64,000 nucleotides of DNA from an uncultured Saprospiraceae bacterium (GCA_938015805.1 CALLXF010000058.1:19090-83089); one strand, 5' to 3'; positions 17,400 through 27,937 are shown, counted from the stretch's first letter. The notes: generated from the letters alone by a model not told the origin. Program-made: numbers and translations.

Positions 17400-19901
17400 T
17401 TAGATAATTATAATTTTCTTTGATTTTTTGTATCGTTTATTTTTTAGCTGGACATAATAAACCCCAGACGGTAAGCCTACGACGTCTATTGAATGATTAG
17501 TCGCTCCTTTATCTAATTTACCATTGTAAATAATTACACCTGCGTTATTTATCAGACTGGCTTCCATCGAAAGTCCATGACGTTCCGACCATTCTATGTT
17601 TATCAAACTAGAATTTTGTGCAAGGGTAAATTCTAGGTCATTTATGATATTTTCATTTGTATTAGAAATCTGTAAATCTATCTGAGACAAATCAAAGCTC
17701 TGTATACCTCTTGCAAATGTACCTGCTACCACTTCATCTTTGACAGGATTATAGGTCAGATCATACACTGGAATTACAGGCATATCATCTCCTAGTCTAT
17801 CCCAAAATCCGCCTCCATCTACCGTCACATACACACCACCGTCAGTAGCTACAAAAATCACTTGGTCTAAACTTTCAGGATATATTAACATTTCGTTTAT
17901 GGACAACTGGGGAAGATTTCCTTGGATACTCTCCCAAGAGTCACCACCATCTTCAGATCGATATATAAATGCTGTATTATCATTATCCTTGTATGCAGTA
18001 ACAGTCACATACATAACAGATTCATCATAAGTAGATGCATATACATCTGATATATAACTCATCCTGATACCTGCTGCTATGTTAGTCCAATTTTGTCCCT
18101 GATCCTCTGTTTTCCATACTTGTCCATCTGATGTTCCCGCCATTAGGATATTAGGATTTAGAGGAGACTCTGCTAAACTTACTATTTTCTTTTCTCTCTC
18201 ATTACTTATCGGATCATAAAGCTCTGGACTGATGGCTTGCCACTCTGGAAGGTAAGAATCCTCTGTTTTAAAAACATTTTCTCCTCCGTAATACATAACG
18301 TTAGAATCATGAATACTCATAAAATAAGGTGCATCCCAGAATGCTCCACCAAAAAGTCCATTAGATGCATCATCGAAAGTTACACCACCATTTATCGTAT
18401 AGTTAATATTACCGCCTTGCGTTTCTACATAAAAATGCTGATCATCATTTGGATTAAAGACCATCTGGAATCCATCTCCACCCCATATTCTTTCCCATTG
18501 GTTAATCTCATTTAAACTTCCACTTGTACTTCCATTATCCTGGGCACCTCCATAATATAAATCTGGACGATGTGGATTATAAGCTACACGATAAAACTGA
18601 GTCGTAGGGATATCTTCTATATCTACCCAAGTTATCGCATCGTCCGACGATCGGTATAGCCCTCCGTCAGTAGCAAGATAAAACGCCCCATCTTCTATTA
18701 TCAGATCGTGCTTATCAGCATGCACCTCATAAGTCCACCACGGAGGAGCAGCTTCTTCCCACGTATCTCCTCCATCCTTAGATCTAATCAGATCTACTCC
18801 TAGGATAAAAATATCATTATCGTCTTGCGGATTTACTCTAATCTGTCCAAAATACCATCCAAAACCTCCAGTTACCCCATTAAAGGGTTCTGCAGATTTA
18901 TCTATCCAGTTTCCACCTCCATCTTCTGTTACATATACATTATGGACGTTATATCCCGTCCCTATATAAAGAGCGTAAATTTTTTCAGGATTCTGAGTTG
19001 ACATTGCTAACCCTATTCTACTAAAATTTTCTTGAGGTAAACCACCTTCTAAAATCGTCCAAGTATCTCCCCCATCTAATGATTTATGAATTTTAGCATC
19101 GGGTCCGTCTGCTACGGATGTTTTATTATTTCTGATCCTATTCCATGATGCTGCATAAAGGATATCTGGATTTTCTGGATGTACCAGTAAATCGATCACT
19201 CCTGTAGAATCATTTACAAACAAAATTTGCTCCCAAGAGCTTCCTTTATCTAACGATTTATACAATCCCCTATTGATATTTTTTTCGAAAGGGAGCCCCA
19301 TCGTAGCCGCATATATGATATTATTATTAGTAGGAGCAATATTTATTCTAGATATAATGCTTGTTTCTCCAAGACCTATATTTTGCCAAGTTACCCCTGC
19401 ATCTTCTGATTTATAAATCCCATCTCCTACAAAAGGATAACCAGAGATGTTATGATCTCCTGTACCTACATACAACAAATCAGGATCATTTTGATCTATT
19501 GTTATTTCTGAAATGGACAAATAGGCTTGCTCATCAAATATAGGATTCCAATTTGCTCCACCATCTACAGTTTTAAAAACGCCCCCATGAGAAAACCCGG
19601 CGTAAATAATATTAGAATCATCAGGATGAACAGCAACCGTATTTATCCTAGCCCCAATATTTCCAGGCCCTTGTACATCCCAAGTACCAGCAGTAGATTT
19701 TAGAGATGGGTTATCTGCTAGTGCTTTAAGAGATTGAAAATATGCTTTGATCGGAAAATCTACATTAGGAAACTGTTTAGATTCCATATAGCCTTCAAAA
19801 GGATATAATTTATTTTCTTCTCTATTTTTAAGTTCTTCATTCTCTTTAGATGTACAAGAAAACAAAAAAGCAATACAAGAAATTAGGATTAGTTTTTTCA
19901 T
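17400..19901 (-). CDS. Secreted BNR/sortilin-type repeat protein with T9SS sorting domain
   Basis: 833 residues. The body is a beta-propeller built of repeats of the kind SxDGGxTWxxI (KTVDGGANWNPI, KSEDAGVTWQNI, KSLDGGDTWTIL, RSEDGGDSWESI, VTVDGGGFWDRL), as in BNR and VPS10/sortilin proteins. The N-terminus MKKLILISCIAFLFSC has a lipobox-like Cys, while the last 70 residues look like a T9SS type A sorting domain (SGVYYVQLKNKRYKKSKKIIII). Having both is odd and the membrane anchor is uncertain. Proteins of this build are usually exported and may act as glycosidase-like or scaffold proteins; no catalytic site is evident. It is the last of three consecutive large secreted-protein genes on the minus strand. 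Confidence 0.85.
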   Translation of the reverse strand: MKKLILISCIAFLFSCTSKENEELKNREENKLYPFEGYMESKQFPNVDFPIKAYFQSLKALADNPSLKSTAGTWDVQGPGNIGARINTVAVHPDDSNIIYAGFSHGGVFKTVDGGANWNPIFDEQAYLSISEITIDQNDPDLLYVGTGDHNISGYPFVGDGIYKSEDAGVTWQNIGLGETSIISRINIAPTNNNIIYAATMGLPFEKNINRGLYKSLDKGSSWEQILFVNDSTGVIDLLVHPENPDILYAASWNRIRNNKTSVADGPDAKIHKSLDGGDTWTILEGGLPQENFSRIGLAMSTQNPEKIYALYIGTGYNVHNVYVTEDGGGNWIDKSAEPFNGVTGGFGWYFGQIRVNPQDDNDIFILGVDLIRSKDGGDTWEEAAPPWWTYEVHADKHDLIIEDGAFYLATDGGLYRSSDDAITWVDIEDIPTTQFYRVAYNPHRPDLYYGGAQDNGSTSGSLNEINQWERIWGGDGFQMVFNPNDDQHFYVETQGGNINYTINGGVTFDDASNGLFGGAFWDAPYFMSIHDSNVMYYGGENVFKTEDSYLPEWQAISPELYDPISNEREKKIVSLAESPLNPNILMAGTSDGQVWKTEDQGQNWTNIAAGIRMSYISDVYASTYDESVMYVTVTAYKDNDNTAFIYRSEDGGDSWESIQGNLPQLSINEMLIYPESLDQVIFVATDGGVYVTVDGGGFWDRLGDDMPVIPVYDLTYNPVKDEVVAGTFARGIQSFDLSQIDLQISNTNENIINDLEFTLAQNSSLINIEWSERHGLSMEASLINNAGVIIYNGKLDKGATNHSIDVVGLPSGVYYVQLKNKRYKKSKKIIII

Positions 19902-20090
19902 GGAAATGAAAATAATGTAATCTAAAGAATAAAGCCATTAAAATTTAGAAAGAATCAATATGAATGTAATGAAGAATTACAAAGTCGAAAAAAATGATTC
20001 TGATTTTTGGTATTTACAACGATGCAAATAAAATCAGTGAATCGATATAATTTAGAAAAACAAATCTATCCAAAACTAATTGAGATGAGT

Positions 20091-20122
20091 AAAAAAGAGC
20101 AACCAGCTTTCGCTGGCTGCTC
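20091..20122 (-). terminator. Strong rho-independent terminator
   Basis: On the minus strand an 11-pair stem (GAGCAGCCAGC with GCTGGTTGCTC, one G-T pair) closes a GAAA tetraloop and is followed by six T. It lies 40 bp after the stop of the gene at 20162. Confidence 0.9.
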
Positions 20123-20161
20123 ATTAATCAAGTAGGTTTGATAACCAAAAAAAAATGAGAA

Positions 20162-23100
20162 TTAGTGTTTAATTAATTTTATTGTAGAACTATTTTGAGC
20201 AGAATCAATATTTACAAAATAAATTCCTGTATCAAAATCTGATCCATCAATCGAAATCGAACTAACTCCTTTTTTCGTAAATACATTACTTGTAAAAATT
20301 ACTTTTCCTGTTATATCCGTTACAGTAAGTAACATCTCAGTATCATACGAAGAATGAATAGTTAGCTCAGTAGAATTAGTGAAAGGATTAGGAGCCGCTG
20401 TAAGTGCGAATTCTAAATTAGTATCGCCTCTTCTAACTACTACTATTTCTGAGGTCTCTGTAAATCCATCAAAATCGACTGCTTTTAATCTATAAAAAGA
20501 TGTAGCTAAAGGATTACGATCCAATATAGTATACTCGTTTACTTCAAAACTATAAGAGTGCCCTTGATGTTTTCCAATTTCCACCCACTCGTTTATACCA
20601 TCTGCGGATCTTTCAATAATTTGGAATTCGTTATTAATTTCTGACGCCGTACTCCAAGATATTCTATTGTAAGCTCCTTCTTTTACCGCACCAAAACTAA
20701 GTAACTCGATAGGTAATAAAGGCTCTGCCATACAATCAGTTCCAAAACCAAATGGACATTCATATTCTACTGGAGCTTTAGTATCATCATTTATAGACTT
20801 GAATGTAGAACCTCCTGTTCCATCTCCACATAAACAGTCCACAGTTATTTCTACCATTCCATCTCCTTGATTACATATTGGTAATATTTCAATGCTGTAA
20901 GTTCCATCCATATTATCGACAAAATTTGCATAAGTAGCATTAATTGGATTGGAGAAAAAAGCTTCGTATCCATCCGGACAAGAAAATGTAATCACATTAT
21001 TACTCAGAGGAGCACAATCATCATCCACACAACCAGGATTTCCATCTTCTGGTCCTGAAACAAATGTCGGAGTAGGATCAACACATGTAGGATCAACATC
21101 AACTGTAAACGGAATAGATAATTCATTAGTTCCTGGATCTCCTACTGCATCTTGCCAACAAACAACCTCTATAGTATAATCTACAGGATCACAATCTACT
21201 GTAATATCAATATCCACAGCAGAAGTAGTAAATAAATTTCCAAGTAAACCCAAATTAGTAGTTCCCTCAAACAGATAAACATCTACGTCATAGGGAGGAT
21301 TATAAGAAGAAGGATCTCCCATCGCATTTACGTCATGTACTTCTATGGTTAAAACATCAGTTGGACATCCGCTAAGTGGGCTAGTAATTATTTCTATATC
21401 ACACAATGGACCTCCACACGATACAACTCCACACTCCTCTACTAGATCATTACTATATACAGTTTCACAAGTGGTTCCTGCAAATGCCGTATATGTATAT
21501 GATAACTCTCCATCTACATGCGTAGCACAGTCGCCAGTTGTTCCTGTTGTTCCTGTCATCGTAAAACAGACTGTTCCGTCTGGAGAAGTAATCTCTACAA
21601 GTCCAGCTTCTCCAGCACAATCAGGTGACGTTTCTGCAACTGTCAGCTCTGGATAAACAGTAAATGTGTAAAGTACCTCAACTATATCAGATCCATCTAT
21701 TGAACAATTAACATCCCCTGTATACACAACTACCTGAGGATCACATGACTGTGGATCAACAGTTACAGTGGGATCTATATCCCATGTCAGCGATGCTAAA
21801 TCTGGAACATCTACTAAATCAGCAAGTACAGGAAGCATAGACGGAACGCCTGGCCCTACGCATAATACTTCCATTGGGTCAACATAAGTTCCTAAATCTA
21901 CTGGACATGTACAAGTACAATCACTTGTCAAATCCATAGTAAAAGTTACTTCACATGCTGTTCCCGCGAAAAAGGTTTCATCATATGACAGAGCCCCATC
22001 TAGAGGATCTGTTGGACATGTGGTAGCAGGATCTTCTCCAGCTGTTCCTGTCATGGTAAAACACACAGTTCCGTCCGGAGATGTTATTTCAACACTCGGT
22101 AATGTACCGGCACAGTCAGGCTCCACAATAACTTCTGTTAACTCTGGATAAACAGTTACTGTTCCTAAATCAAATTCAACTAATCCTACTGGAGCAGCAC
22201 AATCAAAGGCATCTTGCCAACAAACGACATATCCTGTATATGTAACATCCACTGGATCACAACCTTGAACTGGCTCAGGAGTTACGGTCAATGTTCGAGA
22301 TGGAAATGAAGAATACACGTTGACTGAGTTAGAACAACTTCCATCAGAACCTACTGCATAAACATCTACATCAGCAGAAGTAGCACCACTGATCGCACCT
22401 ACATCAATAGTTACAGAACTACCAGCACAAACCTCTGTTGCGGAAAAGGCTCCCAGTGATCCCATATCACATAAATCTCCACCACAGTCCAAGACTGGAC
22501 ACTCATCGGTTAATGTATAAGTAACTGTAACAATAACTGAATTATCTAGGTTACAAGTAACTTCTCCAGTAAATACAACTGTATCAGTATTTCCACAGCC
22601 AAGACCTGAAGCATCTGCATTATTAGCAGGATCCGTAGGATCCGGAGTCCATACTAATGTCGCTCCTGCAGGTGCATCTACTAAATCTGCCAAAGTAGGA
22701 AGATTACTAGGTAGACCCGCTCCACAAATCATCTCATTAGGGTCTACATAAGTCCCCAAACTTACTGGACATGTACATGAACAAATTTCCTGCAAGTCCA
22801 TCGTATACTCTGTCTCACAATCTGTTCCCGCAAAAGCAGTAAATGCATAACTTAACGATCCATCAACTGGATCTGTCGGACAAGTCGTAGCTGGATCTTC
22901 TCCAGTTACACCATTCTGTGTAAAACAAATAGTCCCATCCGGAGCAGTAATAGTAACACTTGGAACTGTACCCGCACAATCTGGTGCCACTACCGTCTCT
23001 GTTAATTCAGGGCAAGAAGAAGTTACATGGCCTGTCGAGATTAGAGTACCATCAGCTGGTCCATTAAAAGGGTCTTGCCATGGGACGTAATATAGATCTA

Positions 23101-23407
23101 CGGCTGGTGCGTCTTCACAATCGCAGCCCATAGGATCATCTTGGGTTATCGTAATATCTGGTGTAGAGTTTCCACTGTATATATTTACAGGCCCTCCTAA
23201 TACTTGCATCGCTGCAGGATCCCAAGCATAAATGTCTACATCATAAGTTACTCCGCCCGGATCTTCTAACGAAAGTACTCCATCAGCACCATTACATCCT
23301 GCTGCGGGAGTAGCAATAATGCCACCTTGGGCTACAACAAAAGTGTAGGAACAGCACATCACCACAATGGCCATAACACTCTTAAAATTAAGGTATCGTC
23401 TTTTCAT
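20162..23407 (-). CDS. Large T9SS-secreted protein with Cys-rich repeats
   Basis: 1081 residues, with a signal peptide ending FVVAQ. The body has three main copies of a repeat of 200-280 residues, marked by VAPDCAGTVPSVTITAPDGTICF, EDPATTCPTDPVDGSLSY, AFAGTDCETEYTMDLQE and CTCPVSLGTYVDP, with many paired Cys. After them comes an Ig-like or fibronectin-like region (LLSFGAVKEGAYNRISWSTASEINNEFQIIERS) often found before sorting domains, then a T9SS type A domain (LTAAPNPFTNSTELTIHSS to KLIKH). It is exported to the cell surface; binding or structural role is a guess. Very low Lys content and high Asp/Thr in the repeats suggest an acidic exposed protein. A strong terminator follows. Confidence 0.85.
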   Translation of the reverse strand: MKRRYLNFKSVMAIVVMCCSYTFVVAQGGIIATPAAGCNGADGVLSLEDPGGVTYDVDIYAWDPAAMQVLGGPVNIYSGNSTPDITITQDDPMGCDCEDAPAVDLYYVPWQDPFNGPADGTLISTGHVTSSCPELTETVVAPDCAGTVPSVTITAPDGTICFTQNGVTGEDPATTCPTDPVDGSLSYAFTAFAGTDCETEYTMDLQEICSCTCPVSLGTYVDPNEMICGAGLPSNLPTLADLVDAPAGATLVWTPDPTDPANNADASGLGCGNTDTVVFTGEVTCNLDNSVIVTVTYTLTDECPVLDCGGDLCDMGSLGAFSATEVCAGSSVTIDVGAISGATSADVDVYAVGSDGSCSNSVNVYSSFPSRTLTVTPEPVQGCDPVDVTYTGYVVCWQDAFDCAAPVGLVEFDLGTVTVYPELTEVIVEPDCAGTLPSVEITSPDGTVCFTMTGTAGEDPATTCPTDPLDGALSYDETFFAGTACEVTFTMDLTSDCTCTCPVDLGTYVDPMEVLCVGPGVPSMLPVLADLVDVPDLASLTWDIDPTVTVDPQSCDPQVVVYTGDVNCSIDGSDIVEVLYTFTVYPELTVAETSPDCAGEAGLVEITSPDGTVCFTMTGTTGTTGDCATHVDGELSYTYTAFAGTTCETVYSNDLVEECGVVSCGGPLCDIEIITSPLSGCPTDVLTIEVHDVNAMGDPSSYNPPYDVDVYLFEGTTNLGLLGNLFTTSAVDIDITVDCDPVDYTIEVVCWQDAVGDPGTNELSIPFTVDVDPTCVDPTPTFVSGPEDGNPGCVDDDCAPLSNNVITFSCPDGYEAFFSNPINATYANFVDNMDGTYSIEILPICNQGDGMVEITVDCLCGDGTGGSTFKSINDDTKAPVEYECPFGFGTDCMAEPLLPIELLSFGAVKEGAYNRISWSTASEINNEFQIIERSADGINEWVEIGKHQGHSYSFEVNEYTILDRNPLATSFYRLKAVDFDGFTETSEIVVVRRGDTNLEFALTAAPNPFTNSTELTIHSSYDTEMLLTVTDITGKVIFTSNVFTKKGVSSISIDGSDFDTGIYFVNIDSAQNSSTIKLIKH

Positions 23408-23429
23408 AATAAATAGGTTTAATAATTCT

Positions 23430-25937
23430 TTAATAAGTTTTTAAAATTTTGATCAATACGTTTTGGTTTTTTATGGTCAGGTTTAAAAAATATATACCCG
23501 GTAAGAAAGATTGGGCGTTAATATCTATTTTGTTATTTCTAATGTCGTACATGTCATTTATAATCGTTTTTACTACTTTACCTTTTACGTCATATATTCG
23601 GATGAGTTCCACATCATCCCAATCACCTAAATATTCCAGATTAAAATTTTGTCTAAAAGGATTAGGATAAACGCTTATCTCGTTCTTAATGTCTAAGTTT
23701 TCTAAACCGGAAATAATAGAGGCATCAACCTGTATAATACTATCACAACCATTTATTGAAGTCAGATTAATGCTAAAGGAGGTATCTGCTAATATTTCAA
23801 TACTTTCAAAAACTGTCCCTTGCATAACCGCTATCTCTTCTAACTGAAAAAATACCTCGTGCACTACGACTTCTAACATGATTATGCTATCACATCCGCT
23901 AGCGTCCTGCAACTCTATTTCAAACTCACCTTCCTCAGTAATATCAAGTCCATAATATTGTAATGTATCTCCTTGACAGATACTGATCTCTTCTAAATAC
24001 AAGGTATCTGGTTGTACTAATAAGTCAACTACTATTAGTGAATCGCAACCATTTTGTGACGGGTAACTATATTCATAAGAACCAGTATTAAATAAGCTAT
24101 CTTCTTCTATCAGTAGATATTCACCTGCACAAATTTGAAATGATCGCATTTCCGCAAAGGCTTCTACAATGAGATCCAGAAGAATTATACTATCACACCC
24201 AGCTCCGGAAAGAAGTTTTATTTCATGAATTCCAGGAACATCAGTGGTATAGTTTCCGATAGTTATAAACTCCCCTGAACAAATAGTTTCGTTTAGTTCT
24301 AAAACTTCACTTTTTATAACCTCTAAATTTATAGTAACAATACTATCCAAACCTGAAGAAGAAACTCCAGAAAGAGTATACTCGCCGGTCTCAGTCAAAA
24401 GAGAATCAAAAAGCATGTAAGAATCATTATCACAAATTGTTTCATCAATTTGTATATCATAATAACTACTATGACTTCCTTCATTAACTGCCAAAGTTTG
24501 ATTAACCGAAATATTATAAAAACGATCTACAATTCCACTTAACCATTTCACCTTTAAACTGTCAATCTTAGCATTACTACCAAGACCAAAATGAACAATA
24601 TTAGAATTCTGCGTTTTGTAACCTGTTCCGCACAAAACATATGCTACTTGCCTTATTCCATCAGCATCTAATGTTAGATGATTGCCTTTTCCATAAAGGT
24701 TACTTTGATTTCCTTTAAACTTTATGTTAATAAAGTTTCCAGTATCATTTTCGTTTTCTAATAGCTGAAAATTAGAAACCCCAGCATTATTAATAGCAAT
24801 ATCAGGAAATCCATCATTATTAAAATCTCCAACTGCACTTGAATAACTTTCTAAAGTATCTCCATCCATTCCATCTAGAAACCCCTCAAAGAATGATCCG
24901 TCCCCTTTGTTAAAATATAATCTATTATGATCGTCTAAGGTTGTTCTGTTATGGCAGATATATAGATCCAAATCTTGGTCATTATCGATATCTACAAAAT
25001 TTGCAGCCCAGCCTACATTATGTATATCTAATTCTAGACTATCCGCAATGTCAGCATAATGATTATTTGAATTGTTCTGAAGTAATTTATTTCCTCCTAA
25101 AACAGTGTTTGTGATATAAATATCAAAATCTGCGTCTCTGTCAAAATCCGCATAGCCAATATTCATGGCATCCATATAACAATTAGTACCAGTTTCTGCA
25201 CTTACCTCTTTAAAACGCCAACCTCCCAAATTCTTGTAGAGCAGATTAGGATATTCGTATTTATCCGAACAAACATAAATATCCTGTAAACCATCATTAT
25301 TATAATCAATAAAACTCGAAACCAAAGTCGGGTTGTCACCAGCTCCTACTCCTGAATAAAGTGTATAGTCTTGAAAAACTCCATTACCCAAATTGCGGTA
25401 AATCAAATTTGTGTGACCTAAAACACCAAAATAATTACTTACATATAAATCCAATAACCCATCATTATCCACATCTCCAAAGCAAACTCCATGAGTAGCA
25501 TCAGCTTCTAATAGTAGACCAGATGATTCCGTGATATCTTGTAATTCTAAGTTTCCTTTATTGCGATATAAGCGATTGATCCCATTAAAAGCCGAGACAT
25601 ATAGATCTAAATCTCCATCGTTATCAATATCTACCCAGAGTATCTGTTTAGCTTCCTCAACATTATCGACTAGGGAAGGAATTTTATGAAAGGCACCATT
25701 TTCGTTTAGGTAAAAATATAGACTGTCACCTGCTTGTGATGCAAAAGTTAAATCATCCCAGCCGTCAGAATTGAAATCAACGAAGCTAACTCCTCCACCA
25801 AAATGACCTTCTCCATAAGTTCCTATAATGTTATGATCTAACGCTACATTCCTCATGGTGTTTTGACCAAAAACATAGCTACTGAACAGCAGAATGCCAA
25901 GGACAAACAAATTTGTTTTGTCTAAATCTATTCTCAT
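23430..25937 (-). CDS. T9SS-secreted FG-GAP/VCBS repeat protein with ASPIC/UnbV domain
   Basis: I choose the ATG at 25937 (MRIDLDKTNLFVLGILLFSSYVFGQ); an alternative ATG at 25970 adds 11 residues. The product has 835 residues. The first 400 form FG-GAP/VCBS propeller blades with calcium-binding DxDxDG loops (DFNSDGWDDL, DIDNDGDLDLYVS, DVDNDGLLDLYVS, DFNNDGFPDIAI). An ASPIC/UnbV-type domain follows (VHFGLGSNAKIDSLKVKWLSG). Then come five repeats ending in CDSII or similar, and a T9SS sorting domain (VYPNPFRQNFNLEYLGDW). It should be exported and bind Ca. The function is unknown; such proteins are often surface or adhesion proteins. It lies 22 bp upstream of the Cys-rich protein gene, probably co-transcribed. 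Confidence 0.82.
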   Translation of the reverse strand: MRIDLDKTNLFVLGILLFSSYVFGQNTMRNVALDHNIIGTYGEGHFGGGVSFVDFNSDGWDDLTFASQAGDSLYFYLNENGAFHKIPSLVDNVEEAKQILWVDIDNDGDLDLYVSAFNGINRLYRNKGNLELQDITESSGLLLEADATHGVCFGDVDNDGLLDLYVSNYFGVLGHTNLIYRNLGNGVFQDYTLYSGVGAGDNPTLVSSFIDYNNDGLQDIYVCSDKYEYPNLLYKNLGGWRFKEVSAETGTNCYMDAMNIGYADFDRDADFDIYITNTVLGGNKLLQNNSNNHYADIADSLELDIHNVGWAANFVDIDNDQDLDLYICHNRTTLDDHNRLYFNKGDGSFFEGFLDGMDGDTLESYSSAVGDFNNDGFPDIAINNAGVSNFQLLENENDTGNFINIKFKGNQSNLYGKGNHLTLDADGIRQVAYVLCGTGYKTQNSNIVHFGLGSNAKIDSLKVKWLSGIVDRFYNISVNQTLAVNEGSHSSYYDIQIDETICDNDSYMLFDSLLTETGEYTLSGVSSSGLDSIVTINLEVIKSEVLELNETICSGEFITIGNYTTDVPGIHEIKLLSGAGCDSIILLDLIVEAFAEMRSFQICAGEYLLIEEDSLFNTGSYEYSYPSQNGCDSLIVVDLLVQPDTLYLEEISICQGDTLQYYGLDITEEGEFEIELQDASGCDSIIMLEVVVHEVFFQLEEIAVMQGTVFESIEILADTSFSINLTSINGCDSIIQVDASIISGLENLDIKNEISVYPNPFRQNFNLEYLGDWDDVELIRIYDVKGKVVKTIINDMYDIRNNKIDINAQSFLPGIYFLNLTIKNQNVLIKILKTY

Positions 25938-26037
25938 TCTCAATTTAATGGTCAAATGATAACTAAGCATTTTCTTACAAAAAGCTTAAAAATCAAAATT
26001 TCAAAACTACTGGGAGAAGAAAAAGAAATGGTGGTTA

Positions 26038-26075
26038 TAAGTAGGTTTTCTAATCTCCAATAATTAGTAACAACC
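26038..26075. repeat. Imperfect direct repeat, copy A
   Basis: The 16-bp core TAAGTAGGTTTTCTAA at 26038-26053 recurs exactly at 26178-26193, and the following 20 bp are similar (TCTCcAAtAAttaGTaAcAA type). The two copies are 140 bp apart. Confidence 0.6.
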
Positions 26076-26177
26076 TAATTTTCAATAAAAAATGGACAAA
26101 ATAGATCCATTGATTTTAAAAAAAATCAAGCCTAGTATTATAAAGAAGTTGTTTTATGTATTGAGAATAAGAAAGGT

Positions 26178-26216
26178 TAAGTAGGTTTTCTAAGTCTCAA
26201 CATATGGTTAACAATC
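26178..26216. repeat. Imperfect direct repeat, copy B
   Basis: Second copy of the repeat at 26038, with the same 16-bp core and a diverged tail. It may be a regulator site or a leftover duplication upstream of the FG-GAP gene. Confidence 0.6.
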
Positions 26217-26569
26217 TGGTTGAATTCTAAATTTTTAGAATATTGTACCGAAAGTTAAACTAATCTAAGAAGAAATTGCAAGTTTAATACCATAACTCAA
26301 AACAAATATCTCGATCAAGTTTAAATGTAAAACATATTAAAATATACCGTTATGTCTAAATAACTGATAATGATATACTTAACAAGAAAATGTAGAAAAA
26401 CCAATCCGTAAAAAAAGTGCTGAAGAAATATTTAAAATATTGTTTAAAAAACAAGAAATTTGAAAAAATACTAAACAAAACCGCATTTTACTAGGCATAA
26501 CAATAAAATTAATTGTTCGCCTGCTTTATCATTGCTTTAAAATGGAAGTATTAAATAAAGATAATTTGA

Positions 26570-27937
26570 TTAGGCTTCCTGATACTTTATAGCTTCAGGC
26601 TTAGTGATAATAAACATTGAAAGACCTGCTAAAAACAGGCAGAGTCCAGCGAGTAACATCGTATTAATAACACCCTCCCCGAACAACAATTTATAGAAAA
26701 TATTTATTCCTCCGATTGCAGCTAAAATCTGCGGTAGTACAATAAACATATTAAACAATCCCATATATATTCCCATTTTCTTAGGATCGATTGCACTGGA
26801 TAGCATAGCATAAGGCATAGAGAGAATACTTCCCCACGATAGCCCTATTAAACCAAAACATAAATTAAGCATCCATACGTCATGTGAATACTTCATTAAC
26901 ACAAAACCCAAAGCCCCAGAAAACAAACAGAACATATGAGTCCACTTCCTATTTATATTATACTGCTTAGCAATAAACGCTAGCAGTAAGGCAAAAAACA
27001 TAGAAGTCAGTCCATACATACCCATCGCAGAACCCACTAAATCCGCAGCGTTATTATATGCCAGATCTGCGACACGATAGGCCTCTCCTGTAACCAATAA
27101 TTTATCAGGCTTAGGAGCATTAAAAACAAACTCTGTTAATGCTGGAGTCGCCATACTCCACATAGTAAAAAATGCGAACCAACTAAAAAACTGCACTACC
27201 CCTAGCTTGACCATAGTCGTAGGCATGGATAATAAATTTTCAACTATTTCTTTTACTCCATTTACAAATCCAGCGGACTGCTTTTTCTCTTTTAAAAATC
27301 CATCAAGATCTTCTGGTGGATGTTCTTTAGTGGTAAGTACCGTGTAAATTATAGAAGCCATAAAAACGATACCGCCTATTAAAAAAGCCAACTTTACATT
27401 CCCAGGCACTACATTGGCGGAAGCCTCATTACTCACCCCTAGGTAATTTAAAAACCATGGCAACTGACTAGCGATAAATGTACCTACCCCGATGATCAAT
27501 GCCTGTACCACAAAACCATAACTACGCTGAGACTCTGGTAGTAAATCTGCGACCAATGCTCTAAATGGTTCCATACTAATATTTATAGAAGCATCGAGTA
27601 CAAGCAAGCATCCGACAGCAACCCACAAAACTGGAGAATGAGGCATAAATACCAATGCCGCCGATGCCATAACTGCCCCTATCAAAAAGAATGGCTTACG
27701 TCTTCCGTATTTTGCACTCCAAGTACGGTCACTGAGATATCCTATAATGGGTTGTACAATCAAGCCTGCTAATGGGGCAAAAATCCAAAGCATAGGAATG
27801 GCATCTTTTTCTGCTCCTAATGTTTGAAAAATCCGAGACATAAAACCACCTTGTAAGGCAAACCCAAACTGAATTCCTAAGAATCCAAAACTCATATTCC
27901 AAATACTTAAAAAAGAAAGCGGCTTTTGATTTTTCAT
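26570..27937 (-). CDS. MFS sugar transporter, maltose-type (SLC45-like)
   Basis: 455 residues with about 12 membrane helices. The N-terminal WNMSFGFLGIQFGFALQGGFMSRIFQTLGA, the loop GYLSDRTWSAKYGRRKPFFLIGA between helices 2 and 3, and EPFRALVADLLPESQRSYGF match the SLC45/sucrose-type branch of the major facilitator superfamily. It is likely an inner membrane proton symporter that brings maltose or maltodextrin into the cytoplasm. It is the last gene of a four-gene operon with pgmB, maltose phosphorylase and a GH13 lipoprotein, separated by 12 bp from the latter. This context, more than the sequence, points to maltose. Confidence 0.87.
   Translation of the reverse strand: MKNQKPLSFLSIWNMSFGFLGIQFGFALQGGFMSRIFQTLGAEKDAIPMLWIFAPLAGLIVQPIIGYLSDRTWSAKYGRRKPFFLIGAVMASAALVFMPHSPVLWVAVGCLLVLDASINISMEPFRALVADLLPESQRSYGFVVQALIIGVGTFIASQLPWFLNYLGVSNEASANVVPGNVKLAFLIGGIVFMASIIYTVLTTKEHPPEDLDGFLKEKKQSAGFVNGVKEIVENLLSMPTTMVKLGVVQFFSWFAFFTMWSMATPALTEFVFNAPKPDKLLVTGEAYRVADLAYNNAADLVGSAMGMYGLTSMFFALLLAFIAKQYNINRKWTHMFCLFSGALGFVLMKYSHDVWMLNLCFGLIGLSWGSILSMPYAMLSSAIDPKKMGIYMGLFNMFIVLPQILAAIGGINIFYKLLFGEGVINTMLLAGLCLFLAGLSMFIITKPEAIKYQEA

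Larger units (their letters stand above)
25938..26569. other. A+T-rich intergenic region with a direct repeat
   Basis: About 600 bp without a plausible gene, between the 5' end of the FG-GAP gene and the 3' end of the MFS gene, both on the minus strand. It is very rich in A and T and has stop codons in all frames. It contains two copies of a repeat 140 bp apart (listed separately) and probably the promoter of the FG-GAP gene. I see no RNA gene. Confidence 0.7.
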
